This document shows, piece by piece, positions 20,677 to 30,149 of a DNA stretch of 64,000 nucleotides. The notes beneath the pieces are model-generated. The model searched no databases. It had not been told where the DNA came from and saw nothing but the letters and a program-made list of their open reading frames with translations. Position 1 is the first letter of the stretch. The number at the start of each line of letters is the position of its first letter. The stretch lies in assembly GCA_018969015.1 (NCBI GenBank), contig JAGWZE010000006.1, positions 62,001 to 126,000 on the forward strand. Direction: 5' to 3'. The stretch is from Alphaproteobacteria bacterium (GTDB taxonomy: Bacteria; Pseudomonadota; Alphaproteobacteria; Caulobacterales; Aquidulcibacteraceae). Position numbers and translations under genes: made by a program.

Positions 20677-21501
20677 GTGACCCCCTCCGAACTCCTCGCC
20701 CGCATGGACGCGACCGCCCGCGAGGCCGGCCGCGCGATCTACGACATCTGGAAAGCCGGCTGCGCCGTCGACACCAAGTCCGATGGCAGCCCGGTCACCA
20801 TCGCCGATCAGAAGGCGGAGGCGATCATCTGCGCCGGTCTGGCTGTCACGGCCCCCGGCGTGCCGGTAATGGCCGAGGAGGCCCAGGCCGCCGGGATCGA
20901 GACGATCTGCGGCGATCGCTTCTTCCTCGTCGATCCGCTCGACGGCACCCGCGGCTTCACCGAGGGCGGCGACGAGTACACCGTCAACATCGCCCTGATC
21001 GAGCACGGCGTCCCGACACTCGGCGTGGTGTACGCCCCGGCCACCGGCGAGCTCTATCTCGGCGGCCCGGACGGCGCCTTCCACGGCCGTTGCGTTCCCG
21101 CCAGCGCGGCGCCGGATGAGCCCCTGACGCGCCTCGCCGTCGATCGCCGGACGTCCGCATTCCGTGGCGTGAAAAGCCGCTCGAGCGATGGCCTGGACGC
21201 CTTCCTCAAGCGCGCCGGCGTCACCGAACTGCGCGCCGCCAGCTCGTCGCTCAAATTCTGCCTCGTCGCCACGGGGGAGGCCGATCTCTATCCCCGCTTC
21301 GGCCCGATCAACGAATGGGACGCCGCCGCCGGTCATGCGGTCCTGCGCGCCGCCGGCGGGGACGTCATGACGCTCAAGGGCGCGCCGTTGCGCTATGGCG
21401 CGACGCCCGGCGACACGCTGATCCGCGGCTTCGTCGCCTATGGCGGTCCGGCCGCCGAAGCCGCAGCCCGCGCCGCGCTCGCGCCGGCGACGCTGGCCTA
21501 A
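20677..21501 (+). CDS. cysQ: 3'(2'),5'-bisphosphate nucleotidase CysQ
   Basis: 274 residues of the inositol-monophosphatase fold. The metal-binding motifs are DPLDGTRGF near residue 88 and EWDAAAGH near 214; VMAEEAQ near residue 66 supplies another ligand. It hydrolyses 3'-phosphoadenosine 5'-phosphate from sulfate assimilation. The start is taken as GTG at 20677, three bases after galU with GAGGGG just before it; an ATG nine codons downstream is possible. Assignment to CysQ rather than a general IMPase rests on sequence flavour and length. Confidence 0.88.
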   Translation: MTPSELLARMDATAREAGRAIYDIWKAGCAVDTKSDGSPVTIADQKAEAIICAGLAVTAPGVPVMAEEAQAAGIETICGDRFFLVDPLDGTRGFTEGGDEYTVNIALIEHGVPTLGVVYAPATGELYLGGPDGAFHGRCVPASAAPDEPLTRLAVDRRTSAFRGVKSRSSDGLDAFLKRAGVTELRAASSSLKFCLVATGEADLYPRFGPINEWDAAAGHAVLRAAGGDVMTLKGAPLRYGATPGDTLIRGFVAYGGPAAEAAARAALAPATLA

Positions 21502-21528
21502 ACCGCGCGCCCGGCGCAGGATGCCGGC

Positions 21529-22701
21529 ATGTCCGCCGCATCCCAAAGCCTCCTCGCCGAGACGCGCGCCCTTCTCGATACGCTCGTCGCGTTCGACACC
21601 ACCTCCCGCAACTCCAATCTCGAGCTGATCGCCTGGGTCGAGGCGTTCCTGGCCGCGCGGGACGTGCCGTCATGGCGCGTGACGAGCGCGGATGGCGCGA
21701 AGGCCAATCTCGTTGCCCGCGTCGGCCCGGAGGTAGAGGGCGGCGTGGTGCTGTCCGGCCATACCGACGTCGTGCCCGTCGACGGCCAACCCTGGACGAG
21801 CGATCCCTGGGTCGTCACCTCGCGCGACGGTCGCCTCTATGGCCGTGGCGTCGCCGACATGAAGGCCTTCCTCGCGCTGGCGCTCGCGCACGTGGACGCC
21901 GCCCGCGCGGCGCGGCTGACGCGCCCGCTGATCCTCGCCTTCTCGTATGACGAAGAGGTCGGCTGCCTCGGCGCGCCGCACATGATCGCGCGCCTGCCGG
22001 AGTTCGTGCCGCAGCCGGCGTTATGCGTCGTCGGCGAGCCGACGGACATGCGCGTGCTGTCCGGCCACAAGGGCATCCGCACCTTCATCGTCGAGGTCAT
22101 CGGCCGGGAGGCGCATTCCAGTCAGATCCACCAGGGCGTCTCGGCGATCGCCGAGGCCGTGAGGCTGATGGATTTCGTGCTGAAGATGGGCGAGGAGGCC
22201 GCCGCATCGGCAGATCCCGCAACCCCATTCACGCCGCCCGGCGCCACGATGACCATCGGCCTCGTCGAGGGCGGCACCGCGGTGAACATTCTCGCGCGCC
22301 GCTGCAGCTTCATCTGGGATCTGCGCTGCCCCACCGCCGGCGAGCCCGATCTCTACGAGGCCAAGTTCCGCACGTTCGCCGCCGAGATCGACGCCGCGAT
22401 CAAGGCCCGCGCGCCCGAAGGCGGCGTCACCATCACCCGCCGCTCCGACACGCCGCCCTTCGCCCCAGCGCTCGACAGCACCGCCGAAACTTTCGTCCGC
22501 GCGCTCACGGGCGACAACGCCGTTCAGGTCGCGAGCTACGCCGCCGAAGCGGGCCTCTTTCAGCGCGCCGGCATCCCCACCGTTCTCTGCGGCCCCGGCT
22601 CCATCCTGCAAGCCCACCAGCCCGACGAATGGATCGAGGAAAGCCAGATCGCCGAAGGCGCGGCGTTCATGCGCAAGCTGATCGGGCGGCTGGGGAGCTG
22701 A
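21529..22701 (+). CDS. argE: acetylornithine deacetylase
   Basis: 390 residues, M20 metallopeptidase family. Zinc ligands and catalytic residues are visible: His78 and Asp80 (SGHTDVVPVDGQPW), Asp110 (GRGVADMKAF), Glu142-Glu143 (YDEEVGC), Glu in CVVGEPTD and a C-terminal His in LQAHQPDE. The GQPW context and CVVGEPTDM block fit ArgE rather than DapE. It removes acetate from N-acetylornithine in arginine synthesis. argJ, which recycles that acetyl group, is also in the window (62019-63254); having both is somewhat redundant. It converges with the FKBP gene across a family A repeat. Confidence 0.9.
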   Translation: MSAASQSLLAETRALLDTLVAFDTTSRNSNLELIAWVEAFLAARDVPSWRVTSADGAKANLVARVGPEVEGGVVLSGHTDVVPVDGQPWTSDPWVVTSRDGRLYGRGVADMKAFLALALAHVDAARAARLTRPLILAFSYDEEVGCLGAPHMIARLPEFVPQPALCVVGEPTDMRVLSGHKGIRTFIVEVIGREAHSSQIHQGVSAIAEAVRLMDFVLKMGEEAAASADPATPFTPPGATMTIGLVEGGTAVNILARRCSFIWDLRCPTAGEPDLYEAKFRTFAAEIDAAIKARAPEGGVTITRRSDTPPFAPALDSTAETFVRALTGDNAVQVASYAAEAGLFQRAGIPTVLCGPGSILQAHQPDEWIEESQIAEGAAFMRKLIGRLGS

Positions 22702-22711
22702 ACGCGCTCTG

Positions 22712-22805
22712 CGTCATCCTCGGCGCGCCGCAGGCGCGTCGGGGATCCAGTGCCATGCGGCAACGGCTGGATCCCCGCCCTCGCTGTGCTCGGGCGAGGA
22801 TGACG
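22712..22805. repeat. palindromic intergenic repeat, family A copy 2
   Basis: Termini CGTCATCCTCG/CGAGGATGACG with inner pair GGGGATCCAG/CTGGATCCCC. It fills the space between converging argE and the FKBP gene, starting ten bases after the argE stop. Confidence 0.9.
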
Positions 22806-22815
22806 GAAACGGCTG

Positions 22816-23358
22816 CTACTTCACCACCGTCCCATCCGCCTTCTTGAAGCTCAGCAGCTCCACCTTGAACACCAGCACCTGGTTCGGGCCGATGTCCGGC
22901 CCTGCGCCTTGCGGGCCGTAGGCGAGATCGGAGGGGATCACGAAGCGGAATTCCTCGCCCGGCCGCATCAGCTGCAGCCCTTCCGTCCAGCCGGGGATGA
23001 CGGCGTTGAGCGGGAAGGACGTCGGTTCGTTGCGCTGGTAGGAACTGTCGAACACCGTGCCGTCCGGCAGGGTGCCTTCGTAGTGCACTGTCACTTCGTC
23101 CGTCGGGCCCGGATGCGGCTTGCTCGCCGGCGCTGCGCGCACGACCTCGTATTGCAGGCCGCTTTCGGTGGTTTTCACGCCGGGCTTGGCCTTGTTCTGG
23201 TCGAGGAAGGCTTGGCTGGCCGCGGCGGCCGACTCGGCGGCTTTCGCGCTTTCGGCTTCGGCCTTCTCGATTTCTTTCATCACGCTGGAGTTCGGCTGCT
23301 GCTGGCAGGCGGACAGCAGCGACGCGCCGATCAGCGCGGCGGCGAACAGGTACTTCAT
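22816..23358 (-). CDS. FKBP-type peptidyl-prolyl isomerase, lipoprotein
   Basis: 180 residues. The signal ends in lipobox LSAC (Cys about 18), so it is lipid-anchored. An Ala/Glu/Lys-rich helical region (about residues 25-60) precedes one FKBP domain: VTVHYEGTLPDGTVFDSSY, PLNAVIPGWTEGLQLM and PSDLAYG with the tail VLVFKVELL. It is probably a periplasmic folding catalyst of the Mip/FkpA type. The frame is open upstream to 23514, but AGGAGC precedes the ATG at 23358, which starts the signal. The GST gene is 22 bp upstream on the same strand. Confidence 0.93.
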   Translation of the reverse strand: MKYLFAAALIGASLLSACQQQPNSSVMKEIEKAEAESAKAAESAAAASQAFLDQNKAKPGVKTTESGLQYEVVRAAPASKPHPGPTDEVTVHYEGTLPDGTVFDSSYQRNEPTSFPLNAVIPGWTEGLQLMRPGEEFRFVIPSDLAYGPQGAGPDIGPNQVLVFKVELLSFKKADGTVVK

Positions 23359-23380
23359 CGGCAGGGCTCCTTCGGACGCG

Positions 23381-24061
23381 TCAAGCGTACAGCGCGTCAG
23401 TGACGGGAATGGTCCAGGGTTCGGCGATCGCGGCCTTCTCCCACGCGCCAAACGCGGCGTCGGCGAACACGGCTTCGCAATAGGCCTGGGCCGTGGCGTC
23501 GAGGGCGACGCCATAGGTGCGGAACCGCGTGCAGACGGGGGCGAACATCGCGTCCGCGATCGAGCGGCGTCCGAACAGGAACGGCCCGCCGGCGCCGAAG
23601 CGGCGCCGCAGATCGCCCCACAGGTCCTGCACGCGCGTGATGTCGGCCTTCGTGTCCTCCGGCAATGGCGGCGGACTCGGCATGCGGCGGCGAATGTTCA
23701 TCGAAAGGTCGCGCCGCAGGGCGGCGAAGCCGGAATGCATCTCCGCCGCCGCAGACCGCGCGACCGCGCGGGCGATCGGGTCGCTCGGCCAGAGGTCGAC
23801 GGCCGGGCGCTGCTCGGCCGCCCATTCGCAGATCGCGAGCGAATCCCAGATCACCACGCCGTTCACGTGCAGCGCCGGCACGCGCCCGCTCGGGCTTGAT
23901 GCGAGGACCTCCGGGATCTTCGATTTGCCGTAGCCCGGGCCGCCCAGCGGCAGCACCCGCTCCTCGAAATCGAGCCCCGCCCAGGTCAAGGCGAGCCAGG
24001 GCCGCATCGACCAGGACGAGTAATTCTTGTTGCCGATGTAAAGGACGGGCGCTGCGGCCAT
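23381..24061 (-). CDS. glutathione S-transferase family protein
   Basis: 226 residues. The thioredoxin-like N-terminal domain starts LYIGNKNYSSWSMRPWL, with VPALHVNG and IWDSLAICEW marking the cis-Pro and glutathione-binding helix. The C-terminal helical domain contains SIADAMFAPVCTRF, the conserved Asp hinge region. It is cytoplasmic with unknown substrate. It lies 11 bases downstream of the threonine ammonia-lyase gene, on the same strand, and is probably cotranscribed with it and the FKBP gene. Confidence 0.92.
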   Translation of the reverse strand: MAAAPVLYIGNKNYSSWSMRPWLALTWAGLDFEERVLPLGGPGYGKSKIPEVLASSPSGRVPALHVNGVVIWDSLAICEWAAEQRPAVDLWPSDPIARAVARSAAAEMHSGFAALRRDLSMNIRRRMPSPPPLPEDTKADITRVQDLWGDLRRRFGAGGPFLFGRRSIADAMFAPVCTRFRTYGVALDATAQAYCEAVFADAAFGAWEKAAIAEPWTIPVTDALYA

Positions 24062-24072
24062 TGCCGATGTTC

Positions 24073-25320
24073 CTACAGTCCGCGAGGGGGATAACCGGAA
24101 GCCGTCAGCGCGTCCACGATCTCCTGCGTGTGCTGGGCGTCGCGCGTTTCGACCATGATGTCGAACTCCGCGCCTTTCGCCGGCACGTCGAGGGCGAGGC
24201 GGTTGTGCGCCACCTCGATGATGTTGCCGCCCATGTCGCCGATGATCATCGACACCTTCGCCAGCAGGCCCGGCCGATCGTCGCCGATCAGCCGCAGGCG
24301 CGAGATGCGGCCTTCGCGCACCAGCGCGCGCGTGAGCACCGAAGCCAGGAGGCGCGAGTCGATGTTGCCGCCGCAGAGAATGAGCCCGACCTTCTGGCCC
24401 GCGAATTTCTGCGGATGCGCCAGAAGCGCCGCAAGGCCCGCTGCGCCGGCGCCTTCCGCGATCGTCTTTTCGACGTTGCAGTAGAGCGTGATCGCCGCTT
24501 CCAGATGCGGTTCGTCCACGAGCACGACGTCGTCCACCAGCCGCCGCGCGATCTCCATCGGCAGGCGGCCCGCCTGCTTCACGGCGATGCCTTCTGCGAT
24601 CGTGTGCCCGCCGCAGACCGGCGTCTCGCCCCGCAGCTCGGCGTACATCGAGGGGTACATCCGCGCCTCGACGCCGACGACGCGGATCTCCGGCCGCAGA
24701 TGCTTGGCCGCGATCGCACAGCCGGAAATCAGGCCGCCGCCGCCCACCGGCACGATCAGCGTCTCGAGATCGGGCGCATCCTCCAGCATCTCGATGGCGA
24801 TCGTGCCTTGCCCGGCGAGCACGGCGGGATCGTCGTAGGGATGCACGAAGGTCAGGCCTTCGCGCTCCTTCACCTGATAGGCGTAGGTCGTCGCCTCGGC
24901 GAAGCTCTCTCCATGCAGCAGCACGCGCGCGCCGTGCTTGCGGGTGTGCTCCACCTTCACGAACGGCGTGCCGATCGGCATCACGATGGTGGAGGGGATC
25001 CCGAGCCGCGCGGCGTTGTAGGCCACGCCCTGCGCATGGTTACCGGCCGAGACCGCGATCACGCCGGCCCGGCGCTCCGCGTCCGAAAGCAGCAGCAGCT
25101 TGTTGAGCGCGCCGCGCTCCTTGAACGAGGCCGTGAACTGCTGGTTCTCGAACTTCACCCAGACGTCCGCGCCCGTAATCTCCGACAGCGTGCGCGAGCG
25201 GCGCAGCGGCGTGCGCTCGATCGCCCCGCCGATCCGGCCGGCGGCGGCCTTCACGTCTTCGAACGAAACCACGGGCGCTTGGTGGCCCACTTGGGCGGGG
25301 GCAGAGCTATCGGCTGGCAT
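24073..25320 (-). CDS. threonine ammonia-lyase with C-terminal ACT domain
   Basis: 415 residues, fold-type II PLP enzyme. The PLP lysine is in TASFKERGALNKL near residue 66, the phosphate loop is VPVGGGGLISG near residue 185, and SAGNHAQGVAY near 90 is diagnostic. Residues about 330-415 form one ACT domain (RLRLIGDDRPGLLAKVSMI). The single short ACT domain is like the TdcB/degradative-type long forms rather than E. coli IlvA with two ACT-like repeats. It deaminates threonine to 2-oxobutanoate for isoleucine synthesis or catabolism. ilvA is a fair symbol but the branch is not certain. Confidence 0.93.
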   Translation of the reverse strand: MPADSSAPAQVGHQAPVVSFEDVKAAAGRIGGAIERTPLRRSRTLSEITGADVWVKFENQQFTASFKERGALNKLLLLSDAERRAGVIAVSAGNHAQGVAYNAARLGIPSTIVMPIGTPFVKVEHTRKHGARVLLHGESFAEATTYAYQVKEREGLTFVHPYDDPAVLAGQGTIAIEMLEDAPDLETLIVPVGGGGLISGCAIAAKHLRPEIRVVGVEARMYPSMYAELRGETPVCGGHTIAEGIAVKQAGRLPMEIARRLVDDVVLVDEPHLEAAITLYCNVEKTIAEGAGAAGLAALLAHPQKFAGQKVGLILCGGNIDSRLLASVLTRALVREGRISRLRLIGDDRPGLLAKVSMIIGDMGGNIIEVAHNRLALDVPAKGAEFDIMVETRDAQHTQEIVDALTASGYPPRGL

Positions 25321-25407
25321 GACAGGGCCGGACCGTACAGCGGTTTTCCCCCAAAGTCACAAGGGGAGAGGGTGACGCAGGGGCGGGCTCCCCCACCCCT
25401 GCGCGTC

Positions 25408-25499
25408 CGTCATCCTGGGATCGCCGAAGGCGAGACCGGGATCCAGGTGGTGTGCGGCGGCCCCTGGATCCCGGGCGGCTGACGCCGCCCAGGATGACG
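25408..25499. repeat. palindromic intergenic repeat, family A copy 3
   Basis: Termini CGTCATCCTGGG/CCCAGGATGACG with inner GGGATCCAGG/CCTGGATCCC. It lies between the S9 peptidase stop and the threonine ammonia-lyase start, both on the minus strand. A shorter palindrome, GCAGGGG/CCCCTGC, sits just left at about 25378-25403. Confidence 0.85.
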
Positions 25500-25519
25500 C
25501 CAACAGGGGGAGCTTTCGC

Positions 25520-27481
25520 TCACTTCACCCCCAGCACCTTCGTGAAGAACAGCGTCTCCGCTTCGCGTTGGGCTTCCTGGTTGCCCTTCTTCTGGAAGCC
25601 GTGGCCTTCGTCCTTGGCGATCATCACCCAGGTCTCGACGCCGTTCTTGCGGAACGCCTCGACCATCTGCTTGGCCTCGGAAACCGGCACGCGCGGATCG
25701 TTCTGGCCGTGGATGACGAACATCGGCTTCTTGATCTTCGCGGCGTTGTTCAGCGGCGCCATCTCCTCGAAGAACTTCGCGATCTTGGGATCACGCTCGT
25801 CGCCGTACTCGACGCGACGCAGGTCGCGGCGGTAGCCGCTGGTGTTTTCGAGGAACGTGCGGAAGTGGCTGATGCCGACGATGTCGACGCCCGCCGCGAA
25901 GCGCTCCGGGTACATGATCATCGTGGCGTAGACCATGTAGCCGCCATAGCTGCCGCCGTAGGAGACGACGCGGTTCATGTCGAACTGCTTGGAGGCCGCC
26001 ATCCAGTCGAGCGTCGCGCCGATGTCCTTCACGCTGTCGAGGCGCTTCAGGCCGTTGTCGAGGCCCACGAAGGTTTTGCCGTAGCCCGTCGAACCCCGCA
26101 CGTTCGGCAGGATCACCGCCACGCCCAACTCGTTCACCCAGTACTGGATCGTGGACGAGAAGGTCGGCCGCGACTGGCCTTCCGGGCCGCCATGGATGTT
26201 GATGATCGCCGGATGCGGGCCGGGCTTGTTCGGCGTGTAGACCCAAGCCGAAATCTCTTTCGGCGCGCCCTTCTTGCCGCTGTCGAACGTCTTGAACGTC
26301 ACGAGCTTGGGGGCCACGAACGTCGACGGATCAAGCCCGCCCACTTCCGATTCCGTCCAGCGGACGAGACCGCCGTCCTTCAGCGAATAGACGTAGACGT
26401 CCGAAGGGGCGGTCGCCGAGTTCAGCGTGAAGCCGAGACGCGCGGAGGCGTCGTCGAACTCGATGCCGCCGATCACACCCACGGGCAGCTTCGGCGCCGG
26501 CAGCTCCGCGCCGGTTTCGGCGTTCATCAGGCGCAGCTCGCCCGCGCCGGCGACGTTGACGACATAGGCGAGTGTCTTGCCGTCCTTGGCGAGCGTGTAG
26601 CCCTCCACGTCCCAGCCGAGGTTCGGCGTCAGCACGGTGCGCTTGCCGCTCGCGAGATCGATCTTCACGAGGCGCGCGAAATCCGAGCCCTCGTCCGAGG
26701 TCGTCACGATCGCCTTGCCGCCGGCGAGGAAAGCGCCGCCGTCATAGGCGACGTTCAGCTCCGGCGTGAGTTCGGTGAGCTTTTGCGTCGCAACGTCGAG
26801 TGTGAACAGCCGCGACTTGGTGACGGAGATGCTCTCTTGCAGCAGCAGCGTCTTGCCGTCCGGCGAGAAGTCCGCCGGGCCGATCGCGCCCTTGCCCTTG
26901 AACAGCACGCGGCGGCTCTCGGGCTTGGACGGATCGGCGACGAGGATGTCGTAGTCGCCGCTGTCCTTCGTGGCTTTCGCCCACGCCACGAGCTTGCCGT
27001 CATCCGTCCAGCTCAGGCCCTGGTTGCGCGTGCCCGGCTCGGTGAACGAGACGGCCTTGCCGCTCTTCAAATCGAACAGGTAGCCCTGGAAGAATTCGTC
27101 GCCGCCGGTGTCCTTGCTGAACACGAACTGTCCCGAGCCGTCCGGGCGCAGCGAGGCGCCGCCCACGGGCTCCGAATAGAAGGTGACCTGGCGGCGCATG
27201 CCGAGCGGGCGATCGACGCTGTGCAGCTGCGGGGCGTCGCCGAAGCGCGTGCCGATCAGGATGCCGCCATTGGGCAGGAAGCCCTGGAACGAGGCGCCCC
27301 GCGTGTTGACGTACTGGCGCAGGCGCTCGCGCACCTCCGGCGGCGTCGCCGGGACGTTTTCGAGGATCAGCTGCCCGCGCTCCGTCTTGACGACGGGGGC
27401 GGCGGTCTGAGCGGTGGCCGTTGTCGCGAGCGCGACGGCGGCGAGGGTCATGCCCGTCAGTGCGACGGCGAGACGACGCAT
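25520..27481 (-). CDS. S9 family peptidase (prolyl oligopeptidase/DPP-type), exported
   Basis: 653 residues. Signal peptide about residues 1-24 (ATAQ). The N-terminal half is a beta-propeller of TolB-like strands (FSPDGKTLLL, TDDGKLVAWA). The C-terminal catalytic domain has the Ser elbow GGSYGGYM, Asp in HGQNDPRVPVSEA, and His in KDEGHGFQKKG. It probably removes dipeptides or cleaves short peptides in the periplasm. The frame is open to 27964, but AAGGAG and the signal peptide set the ATG at 27481. A fused peptide-ABC ATPase lies 26 bp upstream in the same direction, suggesting a peptide-use operon. Confidence 0.94.
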   Translation of the reverse strand: MRRLAVALTGMTLAAVALATTATAQTAAPVVKTERGQLILENVPATPPEVRERLRQYVNTRGASFQGFLPNGGILIGTRFGDAPQLHSVDRPLGMRRQVTFYSEPVGGASLRPDGSGQFVFSKDTGGDEFFQGYLFDLKSGKAVSFTEPGTRNQGLSWTDDGKLVAWAKATKDSGDYDILVADPSKPESRRVLFKGKGAIGPADFSPDGKTLLLQESISVTKSRLFTLDVATQKLTELTPELNVAYDGGAFLAGGKAIVTTSDEGSDFARLVKIDLASGKRTVLTPNLGWDVEGYTLAKDGKTLAYVVNVAGAGELRLMNAETGAELPAPKLPVGVIGGIEFDDASARLGFTLNSATAPSDVYVYSLKDGGLVRWTESEVGGLDPSTFVAPKLVTFKTFDSGKKGAPKEISAWVYTPNKPGPHPAIINIHGGPEGQSRPTFSSTIQYWVNELGVAVILPNVRGSTGYGKTFVGLDNGLKRLDSVKDIGATLDWMAASKQFDMNRVVSYGGSYGGYMVYATMIMYPERFAAGVDIVGISHFRTFLENTSGYRRDLRRVEYGDERDPKIAKFFEEMAPLNNAAKIKKPMFVIHGQNDPRVPVSEAKQMVEAFRKNGVETWVMIAKDEGHGFQKKGNQEAQREAETLFFTKVLGVK

Positions 27482-27507
27482 CTTCTTCTCCTTCTGGCGA
27501 TGAAAAC

Positions 27508-29343
27508 TCAGGCCGCGGCGGCGGCGGGCGGATCGAACTCCGCCACGAAATGCCCCGGCGCAACCTCGATCAGCTGCGGCCGGTACTGCCGCACATCGGG
27601 ATCGTCGATCAGCTTGGACTTCAGGAACCGCAGGCTCGCGCGCGTATCGAGCGGCGAGGGCAGATCCCCGCTCAGCCGCACGCGCGGGCGGTTCTTGGCG
27701 AGGCGCGGATCCGGCAGCGGCGCCGCGGCGAGCAGCGCCTTCGTGTAGGGATGGCGCGGATCGGCGAACAGAAGCTCCGTCGCCGCCGTCTCCACGACGC
27801 GTCCGAGATAAAGCACCATCACGCGGTGGCTGATCTCGCGCACGACCGCGAGATCGTGGCTGATGAACAGCATGGCGAGGCCGAAGCGCTTCTGCAGATC
27901 GATCAGCAGCTGCACGATCTGCGCCTGGATCGAAACGTCGAGCGCGGACACCGCCTCGTCGCACACGATCAGCTTCGGTTTCAGGATCATCGCCCGCGCG
28001 ATGCCCACGCGCTGGTTCTGCCCGCCGGAAAGCTCGTGCGGGTAGCGGTTGATCAGCGAAGGATCGAGCCCGACCTGCGCCATCATCTCGCGCACGCGGT
28101 CCTCGCGGGCCTGGTGGTTGAGATGCGGCTCGAACGTGGAAAGCGGCTCGGCGATCGAGGAGCCCACCGTCATGCGCGGATCGAGGCTCGCGAGCGGATC
28201 CTGGAACACGATCTGCAGGTCCTTGCGCGCTGCGCGCACGGCCTTCGCGTCCTGCTCCAGAAGCCCGCGGCCGAGGAAACTCACCGCGCCGGATTTCGCC
28301 GCCGTCAGGCGCAGCACGGCGCGCGCGAGCGTGGATTTCCCGCAGCCGGATTCGCCGACGATCCCCAGCGTCTCGCCCGGGCGCAGCGCGAGGCTCACGC
28401 CATCCACCGCGCGCAGCGGCTTCGTCTTCGGCAGCAGCCCGCCACCGACCTCGATCGGGAACTGCACCTCGAGATCCTGCACCGTCAGCAGCGGCTCGAT
28501 GTCGGCCTTGGGCGCCGGCGCGCGCGGCGCATGGCCGGGGCGCAGCACGCCGTCCACGCGCGGCACCGCATCCAGGAGCATCTTCGTGTAGGGCTGCTGC
28601 GGCTGCGCGAACAACGCTTCCGTCGTGCCGGTCTCGACGACTTCGCCCCGCCGCATCACCGCGAGCCGCGCCGCCATGCGCGCCACCACGCCCATGTCAT
28701 GCGTGATGAGCGCCACCGCCGCGCCGCTGTCGCGCTGCAGATCCTCCATCAGGTCGAGCACCTGCGCCTGGACCGTGGCGTCGAGCGCGGTCGTCGGTTC
28801 GTCCGCGATGAGAAGATCCGGGCCCGTCATCATCGCCATGGCCAGCATCACGCGCTGGCGCATCCCGCCGGAAAGCTCGTGCGGAAACTGCTTGAGCCGC
28901 CGCTGCGCTTCGGGGATGCGCACGCGCTCCAGCCAGTCGTGGCACTTCTTGAGCGCCGCCTCGCCGCGCTCGCCATAATGATGCGCAAGCACCTCGCCCA
29001 TCTGCGCGGCGATCGTCATGTGCGGCGTGAGCGCGGTCAGAGGGTCCTGGAACACCATCGCCACCTTGCGCCCGCGCACGGCGTCGAGCGTGGCGCGCGA
29101 CGCGCCCAGCAGCTCCTGGCCCACAAGCTTCACCGAGCCGGTGGCGCGGCCGTTCCGCGGCAGCAACCCGAACGCCGCCATGAACGTCTGGCTTTTGCCC
29201 GATCCTGACTCGCCCACGATGCCGACGCACTCGCCCGCATGAATCTGCAGCGAAACGCCTTTGACGGCTTCGACGGCCCCATCGGGCGTGTCGAACGTCA
29301 CGCGGAGGTCACGGATGTCGAGGATCGGCGCGGGTGCGGTCAT
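27508..29343 (-). CDS. fused two-domain oligopeptide/dipeptide ABC transporter ATP-binding protein
   Basis: 611 residues with two complete ATPase domains, as in YejF/GsiA. Domain 1 has Walker A GESGSGKS near residue 44, signature LSGGMRQR and Walker B DLLIADEPT. Domain 2 has GESGCGKS, LSGGQNQRVGIARA and KLIVCDEAVSALD. Each is followed by the oligopeptide-ABC C-terminal extension (PYTKMLL and PYTKALL). It would energise peptide uptake, but no permease or binding-protein gene is in the window. The S9 peptidase follows after 26 bp. Domain 2 has Glu-Ala in Walker B where Glu-Pro is usual; catalytic Glu is kept. Confidence 0.95.
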   Translation of the reverse strand: MTAPAPILDIRDLRVTFDTPDGAVEAVKGVSLQIHAGECVGIVGESGSGKSQTFMAAFGLLPRNGRATGSVKLVGQELLGASRATLDAVRGRKVAMVFQDPLTALTPHMTIAAQMGEVLAHHYGERGEAALKKCHDWLERVRIPEAQRRLKQFPHELSGGMRQRVMLAMAMMTGPDLLIADEPTTALDATVQAQVLDLMEDLQRDSGAAVALITHDMGVVARMAARLAVMRRGEVVETGTTEALFAQPQQPYTKMLLDAVPRVDGVLRPGHAPRAPAPKADIEPLLTVQDLEVQFPIEVGGGLLPKTKPLRAVDGVSLALRPGETLGIVGESGCGKSTLARAVLRLTAAKSGAVSFLGRGLLEQDAKAVRAARKDLQIVFQDPLASLDPRMTVGSSIAEPLSTFEPHLNHQAREDRVREMMAQVGLDPSLINRYPHELSGGQNQRVGIARAMILKPKLIVCDEAVSALDVSIQAQIVQLLIDLQKRFGLAMLFISHDLAVVREISHRVMVLYLGRVVETAATELLFADPRHPYTKALLAAAPLPDPRLAKNRPRVRLSGDLPSPLDTRASLRFLKSKLIDDPDVRQYRPQLIEVAPGHFVAEFDPPAAAAA

Positions 29344-29477
29344 GGCGCGGGACCTTAGCGCGGCGCGCTCGCGTGTCTACGGACCCTCGGTCAAGCCCAT
29401 GCCCCCGTGACCATGATGCGGCGATCACGTCCCCGCGATCGCCATTGCGATGGCGCCGGCGCCGGCTAAGAGGGCGC

Positions 29478-30149
29478 ATGAGCGCCCCCGAAGACGCCTA
29501 TCGCGACGATCCCACCGCCGGCTTCATCGCCGTGACCCGCCGCCTGGCGGACGACGCCGGCCCGGACGGCCTCACCGTCGGCGAGCTTCTGGACCGCCTC
29601 GACGAGCGCGCGTTCGGCCTCGCGATCCTCATCATGTCGATCCCGTGCCTGGTGCCGGGCCTCTACGGGCCGCCGCAGATCCTCGGCCTGCCGATCATCC
29701 TGTTCGCCGGCCAGATGCTGCTCGGCCGGTCCGAGCCCTGGCTGCCGGCGGGCATGCTGGCGCGCCGCGTGCCGAAAAGCTGGCTGACGGGGATGGCCAC
29801 CTTCGCCGAGAAGCGCATGCGCTGGCTCGAGCGCATCGCCCGCCCGCGCCTCACGGCCTTCGCCTCCGGCGCCGGCGAACGCCTCGCCGCGCTGATGATG
29901 ATCGTCGCCACGCTCTGCATCGTGATCCCGTTCACCAACACCGTGCCGTCGGTGGCGCTCGCCCTCCTGTCGGCCGGCGTGCTCCAGCGCGACGGGCTGT
30001 TCGTGCTCGGCGGGTCGCTCGTCGCCCTGGCCTGGGCCGCGCTGGTGCTGGCCATTCCGCTCGGCATCCTGTTCGGCGTCGGCGCGATCGTGACCTTCGC
30101 CGAACAGCACATGCCCTGGGCCGTCGATCTTTTCTCCCGCACGCAGTAG
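29478..30149 (+). CDS. exopolysaccharide biosynthesis protein ExoD family
   Basis: 223 residues. The N-terminal soluble part includes GLTVGELLDRLDERAFGLAILI, then several hydrophobic helices (about residues 45-75, 130-165, 175-205) with SIPCLVPGLYGPPQILGLPI, the family signature. ExoD proteins are inner-membrane proteins first tied to exopolysaccharide production and alkali tolerance in rhizobia; the mechanism is unknown. The ATG at 29478 matches the family start; the frame is open further upstream. It is divergent from the ABC ATPase gene. Confidence 0.9.
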   Translation: MSAPEDAYRDDPTAGFIAVTRRLADDAGPDGLTVGELLDRLDERAFGLAILIMSIPCLVPGLYGPPQILGLPIILFAGQMLLGRSEPWLPAGMLARRVPKSWLTGMATFAEKRMRWLERIARPRLTAFASGAGERLAALMMIVATLCIVIPFTNTVPSVALALLSAGVLQRDGLFVLGGSLVALAWAALVLAIPLGILFGVGAIVTFAEQHMPWAVDLFSRTQ

